Shown: piece by piece, positions 17,413 to 25,356 of the stretch
Position numbering within the stretch: position 1 is the stretch's first letter
Layout: every line of letters begins with the position of its first letter
Assembly: GCF_000969835.1 (NCBI RefSeq)
Contig: NZ_KQ033914.1
Span: forward strand, 195,909 to 259,908
Length of the DNA stretch: 64,000 bases
Reading direction: 5' to 3'
Source of the DNA: Parabacteroides goldsteinii DSM 19448 = WAL 12034
Lineage (GTDB): Bacteria; Bacteroidota; Bacteroidia; Bacteroidales; Tannerellaceae
The notes under the pieces: generated by a model
Told to the model about the DNA's origin: nothing
What the model saw: only the letters and a program-made list of their open reading frames with translations
The model's database searches: none
Made by a program: the position numbers and the translations under genes

Positions 17413-17460
17413 CAGCATAGAAAAAATCATTGATTAACTATTTATAAACTAAGAAACAAC

Positions 17461-19092
17461 ATGGATAACGCTATTTTTAGATTTCCTAAGCCTATTAATG
17501 AGCCGGTAAAATCGTATGCACCCGGATCGAGTGAAAAAGCAGCTTTGAAAAAAACGTTAGCTGAACTCTCAAATGAAGAATGGGATATTCCTTTGATCAT
17601 TGGCGGAAAAGAAGTCCGTACGGGTAATACCGGTAAAGTGGTTATGCCGCACGACCATCATCATGTGCTGGCTACTTACCATAAAGCCGGCGAGAAAGAG
17701 GTGCAGATGGCCATCGACGCCGCTATGAAGGCGCACAAAGAATGGTCTGAACTACCCTGGGTTGAACGTGCTTCCGTTATGTTAAGGGTGGCTGAACTCT
17801 TTGCTACAAAATATCGTTATCTGTTAAATGCCTCAGTGATGCTGGGACAGAGCAAGAACCCGTTCCAGGCGGAAATCGATGCTCCCTGCGAACTGATCGA
17901 CTTCCTGCGTTTCAGTACGTTCTATGCCAGCCAGGTATATGCCGACCAGCCTTATTCGGAAACGGGTATCCTGAACCGTATGGAATACCGTGCCCTGGAA
18001 GGTTTCGTGTTCTCGTTGACACCGTTTAATTTTACTTCTATCGCCAGCAACCTGAATATGGCTCCCGCCATGATGGGTAATGTGGCTGTCTGGAAACCGT
18101 CTACTACGGCTATCCATTCAAACTATCTGTTGATGAAGGTATTCCAGGAAGCCGGACTTCCGGATGGTGTTGTCAACTTTATCCCTGGACAGGGGAGCGT
18201 GATCGGTAAGGTGATAACTGCCAGCCGCGATCTGGCAGGTTTCCATTTCACAGGTTCTACTGCGACATTCAATACGCTATGGCGCCAGATGGGCGAGAAC
18301 CTCGGCCATTATAAATCTTATCCGAAGATTGTCGGTGAAACGGGCGGTAAGAATTTTATCTTTGTTCATCCGTCTGCTCCGGCATTGGACGTGGCGACTG
18401 CTATCGTTCGCGGTGCGTTCGAATATCAGGGTCAGAAGTGTTCTGCCGGATCACGTGCCTATATCCCGGCTTCTTTATGGAAAGATGTAAAAGAGATGGT
18501 AGGCGATATGCTGAAAGAGATCAAGATGGGTGACGTGCAGGATTTCACGAACTTCATCAATGCGGTGATCGATGAGGCTTCATTCGATAATATCATGAGT
18601 TATATCAACTATGCGAAACAATCTCCGGATGCTGAGATCGTCTTTGGCGGTAATGGCGACAAGTCGGTAGGTTATTTTGTTGAACCGACTGTTATCCAGA
18701 CAACAGATCCGATGTTCAAGAGCATGGTGGAAGAAATATTCGGTCCGGTGATCACTATTTATGTATATGACGATAATAAATATGAGGAAACATTGGAGTT
18801 GTGCGACCGTACTTCTCCTTATGCCCTGACCGGTTCGATCTTTGCACGCGACCGTTATGCTATCGACGTGGCATTCAATAAACTGCGCTATGCTGCCGGT
18901 AACTTCTATATCAATGATAAGCCGACCGGTGCCGTTATTGCACAGCAGCCGTTCGGTGGCTCGAGAGCTTCCGGTACGAATGACAAGGCCGGTGGTCCGC
19001 TGAACCTGATCCGCTGGACGAATCCTCGTTGTATCAAGGAGGCTTTGGTTCCGCCTACTTCTTACGGTTATCCGTTCTTAGGAGAAAAATAA
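17461..19092 (+). CDS. pruA: L-glutamate gamma-semialdehyde (1-pyrroline-5-carboxylate) dehydrogenase
   Basis: The 543-residue enzyme oxidises glutamate semialdehyde to glutamate with NAD, the second step of proline breakdown. It shows the aldehyde dehydrogenase signatures: FTPFNFTSIASNLNMAPAMM, the NAD-binding GFHFTGSTATFNTLWR, the general-base motif KIVGETGGKNF and the nucleophile in YQGQKCSAGSRAY. It matches the monofunctional P5C dehydrogenase of Bacteroidetes and mitochondria rather than the fused PutA. The gene is followed by proline dehydrogenase 98 bases later on the same strand, with an inverted repeat between them. Confidence 0.96.
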   Translation: MDNAIFRFPKPINEPVKSYAPGSSEKAALKKTLAELSNEEWDIPLIIGGKEVRTGNTGKVVMPHDHHHVLATYHKAGEKEVQMAIDAAMKAHKEWSELPWVERASVMLRVAELFATKYRYLLNASVMLGQSKNPFQAEIDAPCELIDFLRFSTFYASQVYADQPYSETGILNRMEYRALEGFVFSLTPFNFTSIASNLNMAPAMMGNVAVWKPSTTAIHSNYLLMKVFQEAGLPDGVVNFIPGQGSVIGKVITASRDLAGFHFTGSTATFNTLWRQMGENLGHYKSYPKIVGETGGKNFIFVHPSAPALDVATAIVRGAFEYQGQKCSAGSRAYIPASLWKDVKEMVGDMLKEIKMGDVQDFTNFINAVIDEASFDNIMSYINYAKQSPDAEIVFGGNGDKSVGYFVEPTVIQTTDPMFKSMVEEIFGPVITIYVYDDNKYEETLELCDRTSPYALTGSIFARDRYAIDVAFNKLRYAAGNFYINDKPTGAVIAQQPFGGSRASGTNDKAGGPLNLIRWTNPRCIKEALVPPTSYGYPFLGEK

Positions 19093-19106
19093 CATATCAG
19101 CTGGCA

Positions 19107-19173
19107 GTTGACAAGTGACAGTTGACAGGTAATATGCTTCGAAATTGTTTACTGTCAACTGTCATCTGTCAAC
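19107..19173. repeat. 22-bp inverted repeat between pruA and the proline dehydrogenase gene
   Basis: The arm at 19107-19128 is complementary to 19152-19173 with two mismatches. Each arm is itself a repetition of GTTGACA/TGTCAAC words. The hairpin lies between two operon genes and lacks a T-run, so it may modulate read-through or message stability. Confidence 0.75.
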
Positions 19174-19190
19174 TTTAAAAATCAGATACT

Positions 19191-20366
19191 ATGTTAGACT
19201 TTAATAATACCGAGATTGCATTTTCATCCAAATCGCAGTCTGAATTGAGAAACGCTTACTTACTCTTCAATACAATAAAATATCCGTGGCTGGTAAAATG
19301 TGCCAGTTTTGGAAGTAATATCGCCTTAAAGATTCATTTCCCTTTAGCATGGGCTGTAAAGCCAACTTTATATAAACAGTTTGTCGGTGGTGAGACATTA
19401 CAGGATTGTACCAAAGCGATCGACCATCTCCGACAGTTTAATGTGCGTTCTACCCTTGACTTTTCAGCCGAAGGCGAGCAGACTCCTGAAGGTATCCAGG
19501 CTACATTTGAAGAAACACTACGTTCAATCGATTTTGCCAAAGGAAATGATAACCTGGCTTATGCCGTATTCAAACCTTCTACTATAACGACCGATGAACT
19601 TCTTGCCAAGGCTTCTGAAAAACGGGGCGAACTGACCATTGAAGAAGTAAAAGCCTTCCGCGAATTTAAAGAACGCTTTATGGCTTTCTGCCAGCGTGCT
19701 TATGAGAACGATGTCCGTCTGATTGTCGATGCGGAAGATTACTGTTTCCAGGATGCGCTGGATGAACTGACCGACGAGGCGATGCGGAAATACAATAAAA
19801 AACGTGCGATCGTATTTGCTACCTTGCAGATGTATCGTCATGACCGTATGCCTTACCTGCGCCGTATTCTGGATGATGCCAAAGAAAAAGGATATATCGC
19901 CGGTGTCAAGTTCGTGCGTGGTGCTTATATGGAGGCCGAACGTGTGCGTGCTGCGGCTTTGGGTTATCCCGACCCGATCTGCAAGGATAAGAAGGCGACC
20001 GATGAGAATTTCGATGCGGCTGTTCGTTTTACCATGGACCATCTGGAGCATTTCGAGATGTTTATGGGAACGCATAATGAGGAAAGTAATTATAAACTGG
20101 CTAAGCTGATAGATGAGAAAGGTCTCAAACGGGATGATTCCCGTATCTTTTTTGCCCAGTTGCTGGGGATGAGCGATAATATCTCATTCAATCTGGCCCA
20201 TGAAGGATTTAATGTAACCAAGTATGTGCCTTATGCTCCGGTAAGAGACGTATTGCCTTACCTGATCCGGCGTGCTGAAGAAAACACTTCGGTCGCAGGG
20301 CAGACCAGCCGTGAACTGAAGATGTTGCAGTCAGAATTGAACCGGCGTAAGAAGATGAATCGATAA
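19191..20366 (+). CDS. Proline dehydrogenase
   Basis: The 391-residue protein is the FAD-dependent proline dehydrogenase of Bacteroidetes, the first step of proline catabolism, passing electrons to quinone at the membrane. Visible family features are VRSTLDFSAEGE near residue 85, VDAEDYCFQDALDELTDEAM and YLRRILDDAKEKGYIAGVKF, then VRGAYMEAER and the C-terminal FNVTKYVPYAPVRDVLPYLI, followed by RRAEENTS. The last segment contains the arginine pair that binds the proline carboxylate. It is encoded right after pruA, so the two make one catabolic operon turning proline into glutamate. Confidence 0.95.
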   Translation: MLDFNNTEIAFSSKSQSELRNAYLLFNTIKYPWLVKCASFGSNIALKIHFPLAWAVKPTLYKQFVGGETLQDCTKAIDHLRQFNVRSTLDFSAEGEQTPEGIQATFEETLRSIDFAKGNDNLAYAVFKPSTITTDELLAKASEKRGELTIEEVKAFREFKERFMAFCQRAYENDVRLIVDAEDYCFQDALDELTDEAMRKYNKKRAIVFATLQMYRHDRMPYLRRILDDAKEKGYIAGVKFVRGAYMEAERVRAAALGYPDPICKDKKATDENFDAAVRFTMDHLEHFEMFMGTHNEESNYKLAKLIDEKGLKRDDSRIFFAQLLGMSDNISFNLAHEGFNVTKYVPYAPVRDVLPYLIRRAEENTSVAGQTSRELKMLQSELNRRKKMNR

Positions 20367-20379
20367 ACACTCACAGAAT

Positions 20380-20626
20380 GTTTTCGGTATTTTGTTTGCC
20401 ATTTGCAATATGCCGATGCAATGCATTGTTAAACAGTTATATATACTATTGCAAATGTTTTTTCTGTTTGCAATGTTATTTGTCATTTGCCATAATCAAC
20501 CGTAAGAGGAATGATGGCAAATGGCAAATAGTATGGCAAATAGAATAGTTATTTGCCATGTCTTATTGTGCTTATTGATAGGATATTATAGAAGTATATT
20601 GCAAATGGCAAATAAATACTGAAAAC
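20380..20626. repeat. 247-bp fold-back element with terminal inverted repeats
   Basis: The arm at 20380-20410 is nearly complementary to 20597-20626 over about 30 bases. The ends share TTTGCCATTTGCAATA and its complement. The interior repeats the word ATGGCAAAT on one strand (20514, 20521, 20533) and ATTTGCCAT on the other. No open reading frame was found inside. It occupies the first half of the 525-base gap after proline dehydrogenase and resembles a MITE-like or structured RNA element. Confidence 0.7.
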
Positions 20627-20743
20627 ATTGTGTATAAAAGATGTTTTATCATGTATCACTTCTGAAACTATTGCTCTCTTCCGGTCTGAGTAAATCAAAC
20701 CCTATAATAAACTAATTGTTAACTCCTTACTTAGTATAACTAC

Positions 20744-20831
20744 CCTGTACAGGATAATCGATTAGCCTGTACACCTTGGTGGATTATCCTGTACACCTTG
20801 GCTGGCTATCCTGTACACCTTGCCAATAAGG
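20744..20831. repeat. Four-copy array, exact 22-bp period, CCTGTACA core
   Basis: CCTGTACA begins at 20744, 20766, 20788 and 20810, exactly 22 bases apart. The last three copies share CCTGTACACCTTG; the first reads CCTGTACAGG, a perfect palindrome. The array is in the second half of the gap between proline dehydrogenase and the convergent NTase-HEPN gene. No gene was seen from 20627 to 20891. Confidence 0.85.
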
Positions 20832-20891
20832 AGTTCTTACATTTCAATTAGTTAGTAGGGAGGAATGAATTAGTTTCCCGGCTTCTGCCGG

Positions 20892-21815
20892 TTAGTTTGT
20901 CGTTCTGGCACGACTCGCATATTCCTTTATTCTATTTTCGCAAACTTCTTTGGTGATCGCTGCTAAATGCTCTACACGTGGGATTAAGGCTTCTATATCT
21001 TCCTTCGTTGTAGCATAATATTTATTGTATCGTGCTTCTATGTAGGCTTTAAGCAACAAATTGAACAATCGTATTTCTTCTTCGGTATCGCGGGGGAATA
21101 CTTTGGTTATTTCCAAAGAATGTGTTTTGGCAGCTTTAATTAACTCTTCCAAATCATGTATTTTATAGGTATGCATTGTAAATGTCAGAATAATAGCACG
21201 GTATAAGTTCTCGCAAGCCTGATGCAGATGAAACGCGGCCATATTGAATTCACTTTCACTTAAATAAAAACAAGCCCCTTTCATAAAACTTGTCGCTAAT
21301 TTAAATTTAGTAGTATAATATTCTTGTCCCAGTTCTCCAATCTCGGAAAAATTAAGCTTGCGGCGACGGGCTAATTTGCAATTACCACTATCGTATAGCA
21401 GGATACCTTCTTTCTTTATGTCTGTATAAAAGTAGCGGCTTTTTGTTATTTCTTTGTTAAAGTCTTTGATCGTTTCATCGATAAAATGGATGTGAGTCGT
21501 AAATGCATATCTTCCCATCCCTTTATATTTGTAATAACGATCTTCCACTTTTTCCAACTGACGGCTTATTCCGCTACTATTGCAATCATTCCGGGTGATG
21601 ACCAGTATATCGAAATCACTCATGAAGTAAGTCGGTATTCCAAATTCGATCCGTTGGTCGTACTCTACGTAGTTGCCGCGAGCATAACTACCATAAAGAA
21701 TGATCATTTCACATTGATCACCAAGAACTTCGACTACATATCGGGCGATCAGACGTAAATCGGTCTGTTTCTCTTTAGGTAAATGGGATAAGGACTTTTT
21801 CATTCGGATTTGCAT
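20892..21815 (-). CDS. Nucleotidyltransferase-HEPN fusion protein
   Basis: The 307-residue protein joins two domains. Residues about 20-120 form a MNT-type nucleotidyltransferase with the GSYARGNYVEYD and SDFDILVI motifs, which carry the magnesium-binding acidic residues. Residues about 160-290 form a HEPN domain (PF05168-like) with AAFHLHQACENLYRAIIL and YIEARYNKYYATTKEDIEAL. HEPN and MNT proteins often act as a toxin and an AMPylating antitoxin; here both are on one chain, as in a known Bacteroidales subgroup of unknown function. An ATG at 21803 is an alternative start, favoured by the -7 box at 21829-21836, which leaves almost no leader for the 21815 start. Confidence 0.85.
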   Translation of the reverse strand: MQIRMKKSLSHLPKEKQTDLRLIARYVVEVLGDQCEMIILYGSYARGNYVEYDQRIEFGIPTYFMSDFDILVITRNDCNSSGISRQLEKVEDRYYKYKGMGRYAFTTHIHFIDETIKDFNKEITKSRYFYTDIKKEGILLYDSGNCKLARRRKLNFSEIGELGQEYYTTKFKLATSFMKGACFYLSESEFNMAAFHLHQACENLYRAIILTFTMHTYKIHDLEELIKAAKTHSLEITKVFPRDTEEEIRLFNLLLKAYIEARYNKYYATTKEDIEALIPRVEHLAAITKEVCENRIKEYASRARTTN

Positions 21816-21828
21816 TTATCATAGCATA

Positions 21829-21867
21829 CAAAAGTATGGAAAAAAGGAATAACCCCCGTACATTTGC
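21829..21867. promoter_or_regulatory. 39-bp divergent promoter cassette, copy 1
   Basis: It contains a minus-strand -7 box, TACTTTTG (21829-21836), facing the NTase-HEPN gene and a plus-strand -7 box, TACATTTG (21859-21866). It matches the cassette at 23304-23342 at 37 of 39 positions. No protein gene lies downstream on the plus strand before the fold-back element at 21975. Confidence 0.7.
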
Positions 21868-21974
21868 TGCAAAATATATAAAGCTTTTACTCGCTACGTT
21901 GTAGCATGACTTTTTCTTACATTAACAAGTCTCCTTACGAATGGCATAACATCCGAAATTAGAAATAATTGAAC

Positions 21975-22421
21975 CTACTTTTCCCTTGATGGAAAAGTAG
22001 TCAAAAGATCAAGGCTTAACCGGCTTCACTGCTCCGGTGAAAGACTTCGCTGAAAAATCCGAAACTCGCTTCGCTCAGACAACGGATTTTTTTAACCGCT
22101 TCGTCTTCCCCCTACGCGGACGTTCACCCGCTTAGGCCTTTCCTAGGAAGCTTTGCTTCCTCTTAGGATGGCTGATACCGGTACTTATAGAACAAAAACT
22201 ATCGGATTTAACAGGTAGTATCGGCAATCTTAAGAGAACGCAAAGCGTTCTATGAAAGGCCTCATCTGGTGAGCGTAAAGCGAAGTATCCGTAGAGAGCG
22301 TCCGGAGGCTGTGCTGTTTGAGCGTAGCGAGTTCACAGACGACAGCGAACGCAGGATGCTGAGTAGCGAAGCAGATGCAGCCTTGATCTTTTGGTTACTT
22401 TTCTATCAAGAGAAAAGTAAC
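21975..22421. repeat. 447-bp structured element with about 41-bp terminal inverted repeats
   Basis: The left end (21975-22015) and right end (22380-22421) are inverted repeats with about four mismatches in 40 aligned bases. Each end carries its own small hairpin and the shared sequence CAAAAGATCAAGGC. The interior is a chain of short GC-richer hairpins, such as GAAGCTTTGCTTC and AGAACGCAAAGCGTTCT, plus long-range pairs (AACTCGCTTCGCTCA with its near-complement on the right). No open frame was found. Similar foldback intergenic repeats occur in Bacteroidales genomes (recalled, not searched). It fills most of the 648-base gap between the NTase-HEPN gene and proC. Confidence 0.8.
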
Positions 22422-22463
22422 ATTCACTTCTGATAAATTCTGAATCAATTTATAATTCTCTTT

Positions 22464-23267
22464 TTATTTACTGGCTTTCAATCCCCTGATGACAGAAGAG
22501 GTGAAACCGGACAGTTCCATTTCATTCAACCCCTTGATGGTAATACCGCCGGGAGTGGTAACCTTGTCGATCTCCATTTCCGGATTGCTCTTGTTTTCCA
22601 ATAACAGGTCGGTAGCCCCCTTTACGGTATGGACAACGATCTCCTGTGCCTGCTTCGGATAGAAACCCAATTCGACACCGCCTTCAATAGCAGCACGGAT
22701 ATAACGGAGGGCGAAAGCGATACCGCTGGAAGCCAGTGCAGTACCGGCACCCATCAGGCGTTCTTCTACCAACATCGCATTGCCAAGCTCATTGAATATA
22801 TTTATTATCAGGTCGGATTGCTCCGGTGTTGCGTTATGGGCGGAGACGAAAGTCATACTGCTCAATACCTCGATAGCGGTGTTGGGCATAATACGGAAAA
22901 GAGCCGGAGTAACCCAGTCTTCATAACTGGTGTTTTTAGTGAGATAAGAATTCAGCGTATCGAAGGTGATTCCGGCAGCTACTGAAACGATGATCTGTTT
23001 GTCGTAATCGAGCACTCCTTTTATCTGGTCGATGATCTCTTCCACCCGCCAGGGCTTTACTGCTATGACGATGATGTCTGCTCCCTTTACAGCTTCTATG
23101 TTGTTGAGTGACAACACAAAGTCTGGATTGGCCGCTTTCATTTTGTCCAATGTGGCTTGCGACTGTGCCGTACAGGTGATGTCCGATGCTTTAAACATAT
23201 TTCCTTTTGCCAGTCCGCGGGCGATGGCACCGCCGATACTTCCGGCTCCGATAATCGTAATTTTCAT
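22464..23267 (-). CDS. proC: Pyrroline-5-carboxylate reductase
   Basis: The 267-residue enzyme reduces pyrroline-5-carboxylate to proline with NAD(P)H, the last step of proline synthesis. The N-terminal Rossmann motif ITIIGAGSIGGAIARGLAKG, IIVIAVKPWRVEEII and the C-terminal signature TTPGGITIKGLNEMELSG are clear. In Bacteroides thetaiotaomicron proC belongs to the arginine operon (recalled); here it is separate, near the proline-degradation genes and divergent from a peptidase. A minus-strand -7 box lies 37 bases upstream, in promoter cassette copy 2. Confidence 0.96.
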   Translation of the reverse strand: MKITIIGAGSIGGAIARGLAKGNMFKASDITCTAQSQATLDKMKAANPDFVLSLNNIEAVKGADIIVIAVKPWRVEEIIDQIKGVLDYDKQIIVSVAAGITFDTLNSYLTKNTSYEDWVTPALFRIMPNTAIEVLSSMTFVSAHNATPEQSDLIINIFNELGNAMLVEERLMGAGTALASSGIAFALRYIRAAIEGGVELGFYPKQAQEIVVHTVKGATDLLLENKSNPEMEIDKVTTPGGITIKGLNEMELSGFTSSVIRGLKASK

Positions 23268-23303
23268 GTCTCCGTTAATTTATAATTGTAAAATCATGAG
23301 TTG

Positions 23304-23342
23304 CAAAAGTATGGAAAAAAGGAATAAAACCCGTACATTTGC
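23304..23342. promoter_or_regulatory. 39-bp divergent promoter cassette, copy 2
   Basis: The minus-strand -7 box TACTTTTG (23304-23311) faces proC and the plus-strand -7 box TACATTTG (23334-23341) faces the C1 peptidase gene. It is the near-identical twin of 21829-21867. Spacing to both start codons is reasonable, so this copy probably serves both genes. Confidence 0.75.
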
Positions 23343-23381
23343 GTCAAAATGTATAATTGCTAATATAATCGAAAACAAAAG

Positions 23382-24596
23382 ATGAAGAAACTTGTTGTTG
23401 CCGGCTTGATGCTGGCTTGTGCGTTCTCTGCAACAAATGTTGGAGCACAAGAAAAAGAGGGAGAAAAAGAAGAAGGTTTCATTTTTACAACAGTAAAGGA
23501 AAACCCGATTACATCCATTAAGAATCAGAACCGGGCAGGTACTTGCTGGTGCTACTCTACCATGGCTTTCCTGGAATCTGAATTGCTTCGTATGGGAAAG
23601 GGAGAATATGATCTTTCGGAGATGTTTACCGTTTACCACACTTATCAGGATCGTGCCGATATGGCTGTCCGCACTCATGGCGATGCTTCGTTCTCGCAGG
23701 GTGGGTCTTTCTATGATGTGATTTACGGAATGGAAGCTTTCGGTTTGGTGCCGGAAGAAGAAATGCGCCCCGGGGTGATGTATAGCGATACATTGAGTAA
23801 CCACGGAGAGTTGTCTGCCCTCACAGATGCTATGGTGGGTGCCATGGCTGGCGGTAAAGTAAAAAAATTCCAGTATGACGAGGATTATAACCTGTTGTGG
23901 AAAAAGGCTGTAGCTGCCGTACATGAAATCTATCTGGGAAAAGCTCCGGAAAAGTTTACTTATAAAGGAAAAGAATACACTCCGAAGTCATTTTATGAAT
24001 CTACAGGATTAAAACCGTCGGATTATGTATCGTTGACTTCTTATACGCATCATCCGTTCTATACGCAGTTCTCGCTGGAAATCCAGGATAACTGGCGTCA
24101 CGCATTGTCTTACAACCTGCCGATCGACGAGTTTATGGAAGTGTTCGACAATGCGATCAATACAGGTTATACGATTGCCTGGGGATCCGACGTAAGTGAG
24201 TCCGGCTTTACCCGCGACGGTGTAGCTGTTATGCCTGACAACGAAAAGGTACAGGAACTGAGCGGATCTGACATGGCTCATTGGTTGAAGATGAAACCGG
24301 AAGAAAAGAAATTGAATACGAAACCGCAACCGCAGAAATGGTGTACACAGGCAGAACGCCAGTTGGCTTATGATAACTGGGAAACTACTGACGACCACGG
24401 TATGCAGATTTATGGTATTGCCAAAGATCAGGAAGGAAACGAATATTACATGGTGAAAAACTCTTGGGGTACAGCCAACAAATATAACGGTATTTGGTAT
24501 GCATCAAAAGCATTCGTACGTTACAAAACAATGAACATTGTCGTTCATAAAGATGCACTTCCTAAAGCGATCAAGGCTAAGTTAGGAATTAAATAA
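23382..24596 (+). CDS. Secreted C1-family cysteine peptidase (aminopeptidase C/bleomycin hydrolase-like)
   Basis: The 404-residue protein starts with a signal peptide (MKKLVVAGLMLACAFSATNV, cleavage near residue 22). It carries a papain-like catalytic triad: Cys55 in AGTCWCYST, His339 in DDHGMQIYG and Asn360 in VKNSWGT. The order and the long insertion between Cys and His match peptidase subfamily C1B, which trims peptides from the N-terminus. Cytoplasmic homologues are hexameric; the signal peptide implies a periplasmic or surface role here. The gene has its own terminator and shares a divergent promoter with proC. Confidence 0.93.
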   Translation: MKKLVVAGLMLACAFSATNVGAQEKEGEKEEGFIFTTVKENPITSIKNQNRAGTCWCYSTMAFLESELLRMGKGEYDLSEMFTVYHTYQDRADMAVRTHGDASFSQGGSFYDVIYGMEAFGLVPEEEMRPGVMYSDTLSNHGELSALTDAMVGAMAGGKVKKFQYDEDYNLLWKKAVAAVHEIYLGKAPEKFTYKGKEYTPKSFYESTGLKPSDYVSLTSYTHHPFYTQFSLEIQDNWRHALSYNLPIDEFMEVFDNAINTGYTIAWGSDVSESGFTRDGVAVMPDNEKVQELSGSDMAHWLKMKPEEKKLNTKPQPQKWCTQAERQLAYDNWETTDDHGMQIYGIAKDQEGNEYYMVKNSWGTANKYNGIWYASKAFVRYKTMNIVVHKDALPKAIKAKLGIK

Positions 24597-24620
24597 TTCA
24601 ATTATCTGAAAATAAAAGCA

Positions 24621-24662
24621 AAAAGAGGCGTTTCCCGGTAGGAGTTGGGGCGCCTCTTTTCT
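24621..24662. terminator. Bidirectional terminator after the C1 peptidase gene
   Basis: AAAAGAGGCG at 24621-24630 pairs with CGCCTCTTTT at 24651-24660. T-runs flank it in both directions, and it lies between convergent genes. Confidence 0.88.
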
Positions 24663-24700
24663 ATTTATACAAAGATGTGCTTTTTTATAGGGTCGCTTTT

Positions 24701-25258
24701 TTATGGAACCAGTATCAGCGTATAATTCAGATCTGATGCTGCTTTCTGTAATTCCTGGTTTAATAGTGTCAGGCTGTCGCCTTCTGCCTGGAAGTAAAAT
24801 GCCATGTCGCCGTCGCTGGGGATCAGTTCGTAAACGATTGCTTCGGAGTTGGACGGTGTTCCATGTTTTACTTTGCGTTTACCGGTGGAAGAGAATGTTT
24901 TATCCTTTCCGTTTTCAGCTTCCAGGTAAGTGGCATCCATTTCGTAAACGCCGTCGTCGCTATCCTGCTGATAATATAAAGTCAGGTCATAAACGATGCC
25001 GGGACCGTCTGCTGCCGGGAATGTGCCCTTATATTTTTTCTGAATGACACTTCCTTTTTTAGGATCTACTTTCAGCGAATCACGCATATTGACCGGTTTG
25101 GCAGCTTTCCCTGTTACGGTAGGCAAAGCCGGTGCGCCTGGCGCAGCCTCGTTTATTGCATAAACATCTTCTTCTATAAGAGCGGGTTCGGCTGTTTTCT
25201 TCCCGCTACATGCAGCCAATAAAGCCAGAGCTGCTACTGCGATAAAATACTTTTTCAT
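24701..25258 (-). CDS. NlpE-like lipoprotein
   Basis: The 185-residue protein has a lipoprotein signal with lipobox LLAAC (Cys17). The C-terminal half resembles the NlpE N-terminal domain (PF04170): KYKGTFPAADGPGIVYDLTL, then YEMDATYLEA and the closing NYTLILVP. E. coli NlpE senses surface and copper stress through Cpx; the CxxC that NlpE uses is absent here (AADG in its place), so a metal-sensing role is unsupported. It is probably an outer-membrane or periplasmic lipoprotein of unknown role. It lies upstream of no partner; the next gene, mscS-like, has a separate terminator. Confidence 0.8.
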   Translation of the reverse strand: MKKYFIAVAALALLAACSGKKTAEPALIEEDVYAINEAAPGAPALPTVTGKAAKPVNMRDSLKVDPKKGSVIQKKYKGTFPAADGPGIVYDLTLYYQQDSDDGVYEMDATYLEAENGKDKTFSSTGKRKVKHGTPSNSEAIVYELIPSDGDMAFYFQAEGDSLTLLNQELQKAASDLNYTLILVP

Positions 25259-25296
25259 TATTCTGCATTTTTTATTAGTGACTTTGCCTTATAACA

Positions 25297-25335
25297 AAAG
25301 TCCCCCTGCATTTTGTTTTGCAGGAGGACTTTTTT
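25297..25335 (-). terminator. Terminator of the mscS-like gene
   Basis: AAGTCCCCCTGCA pairs with TGCAGGAGGACTT with one internal mismatch. On the minus strand it is followed by a TTTT run. Confidence 0.82.
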
Positions 25336-25356
25336 AACTATATAATGTGCTGTTTC

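Noticed and set aside
20627..20743. Possible CRISPR-like repeats near the CCTGTACA array
   Set aside because: Units are only 13 bases shared with 9-base spacers and no cas gene is in the window.
21975..22421. Insertion sequence
   Set aside because: It has inverted ends, but no transposase frame and no visible target-site duplication.
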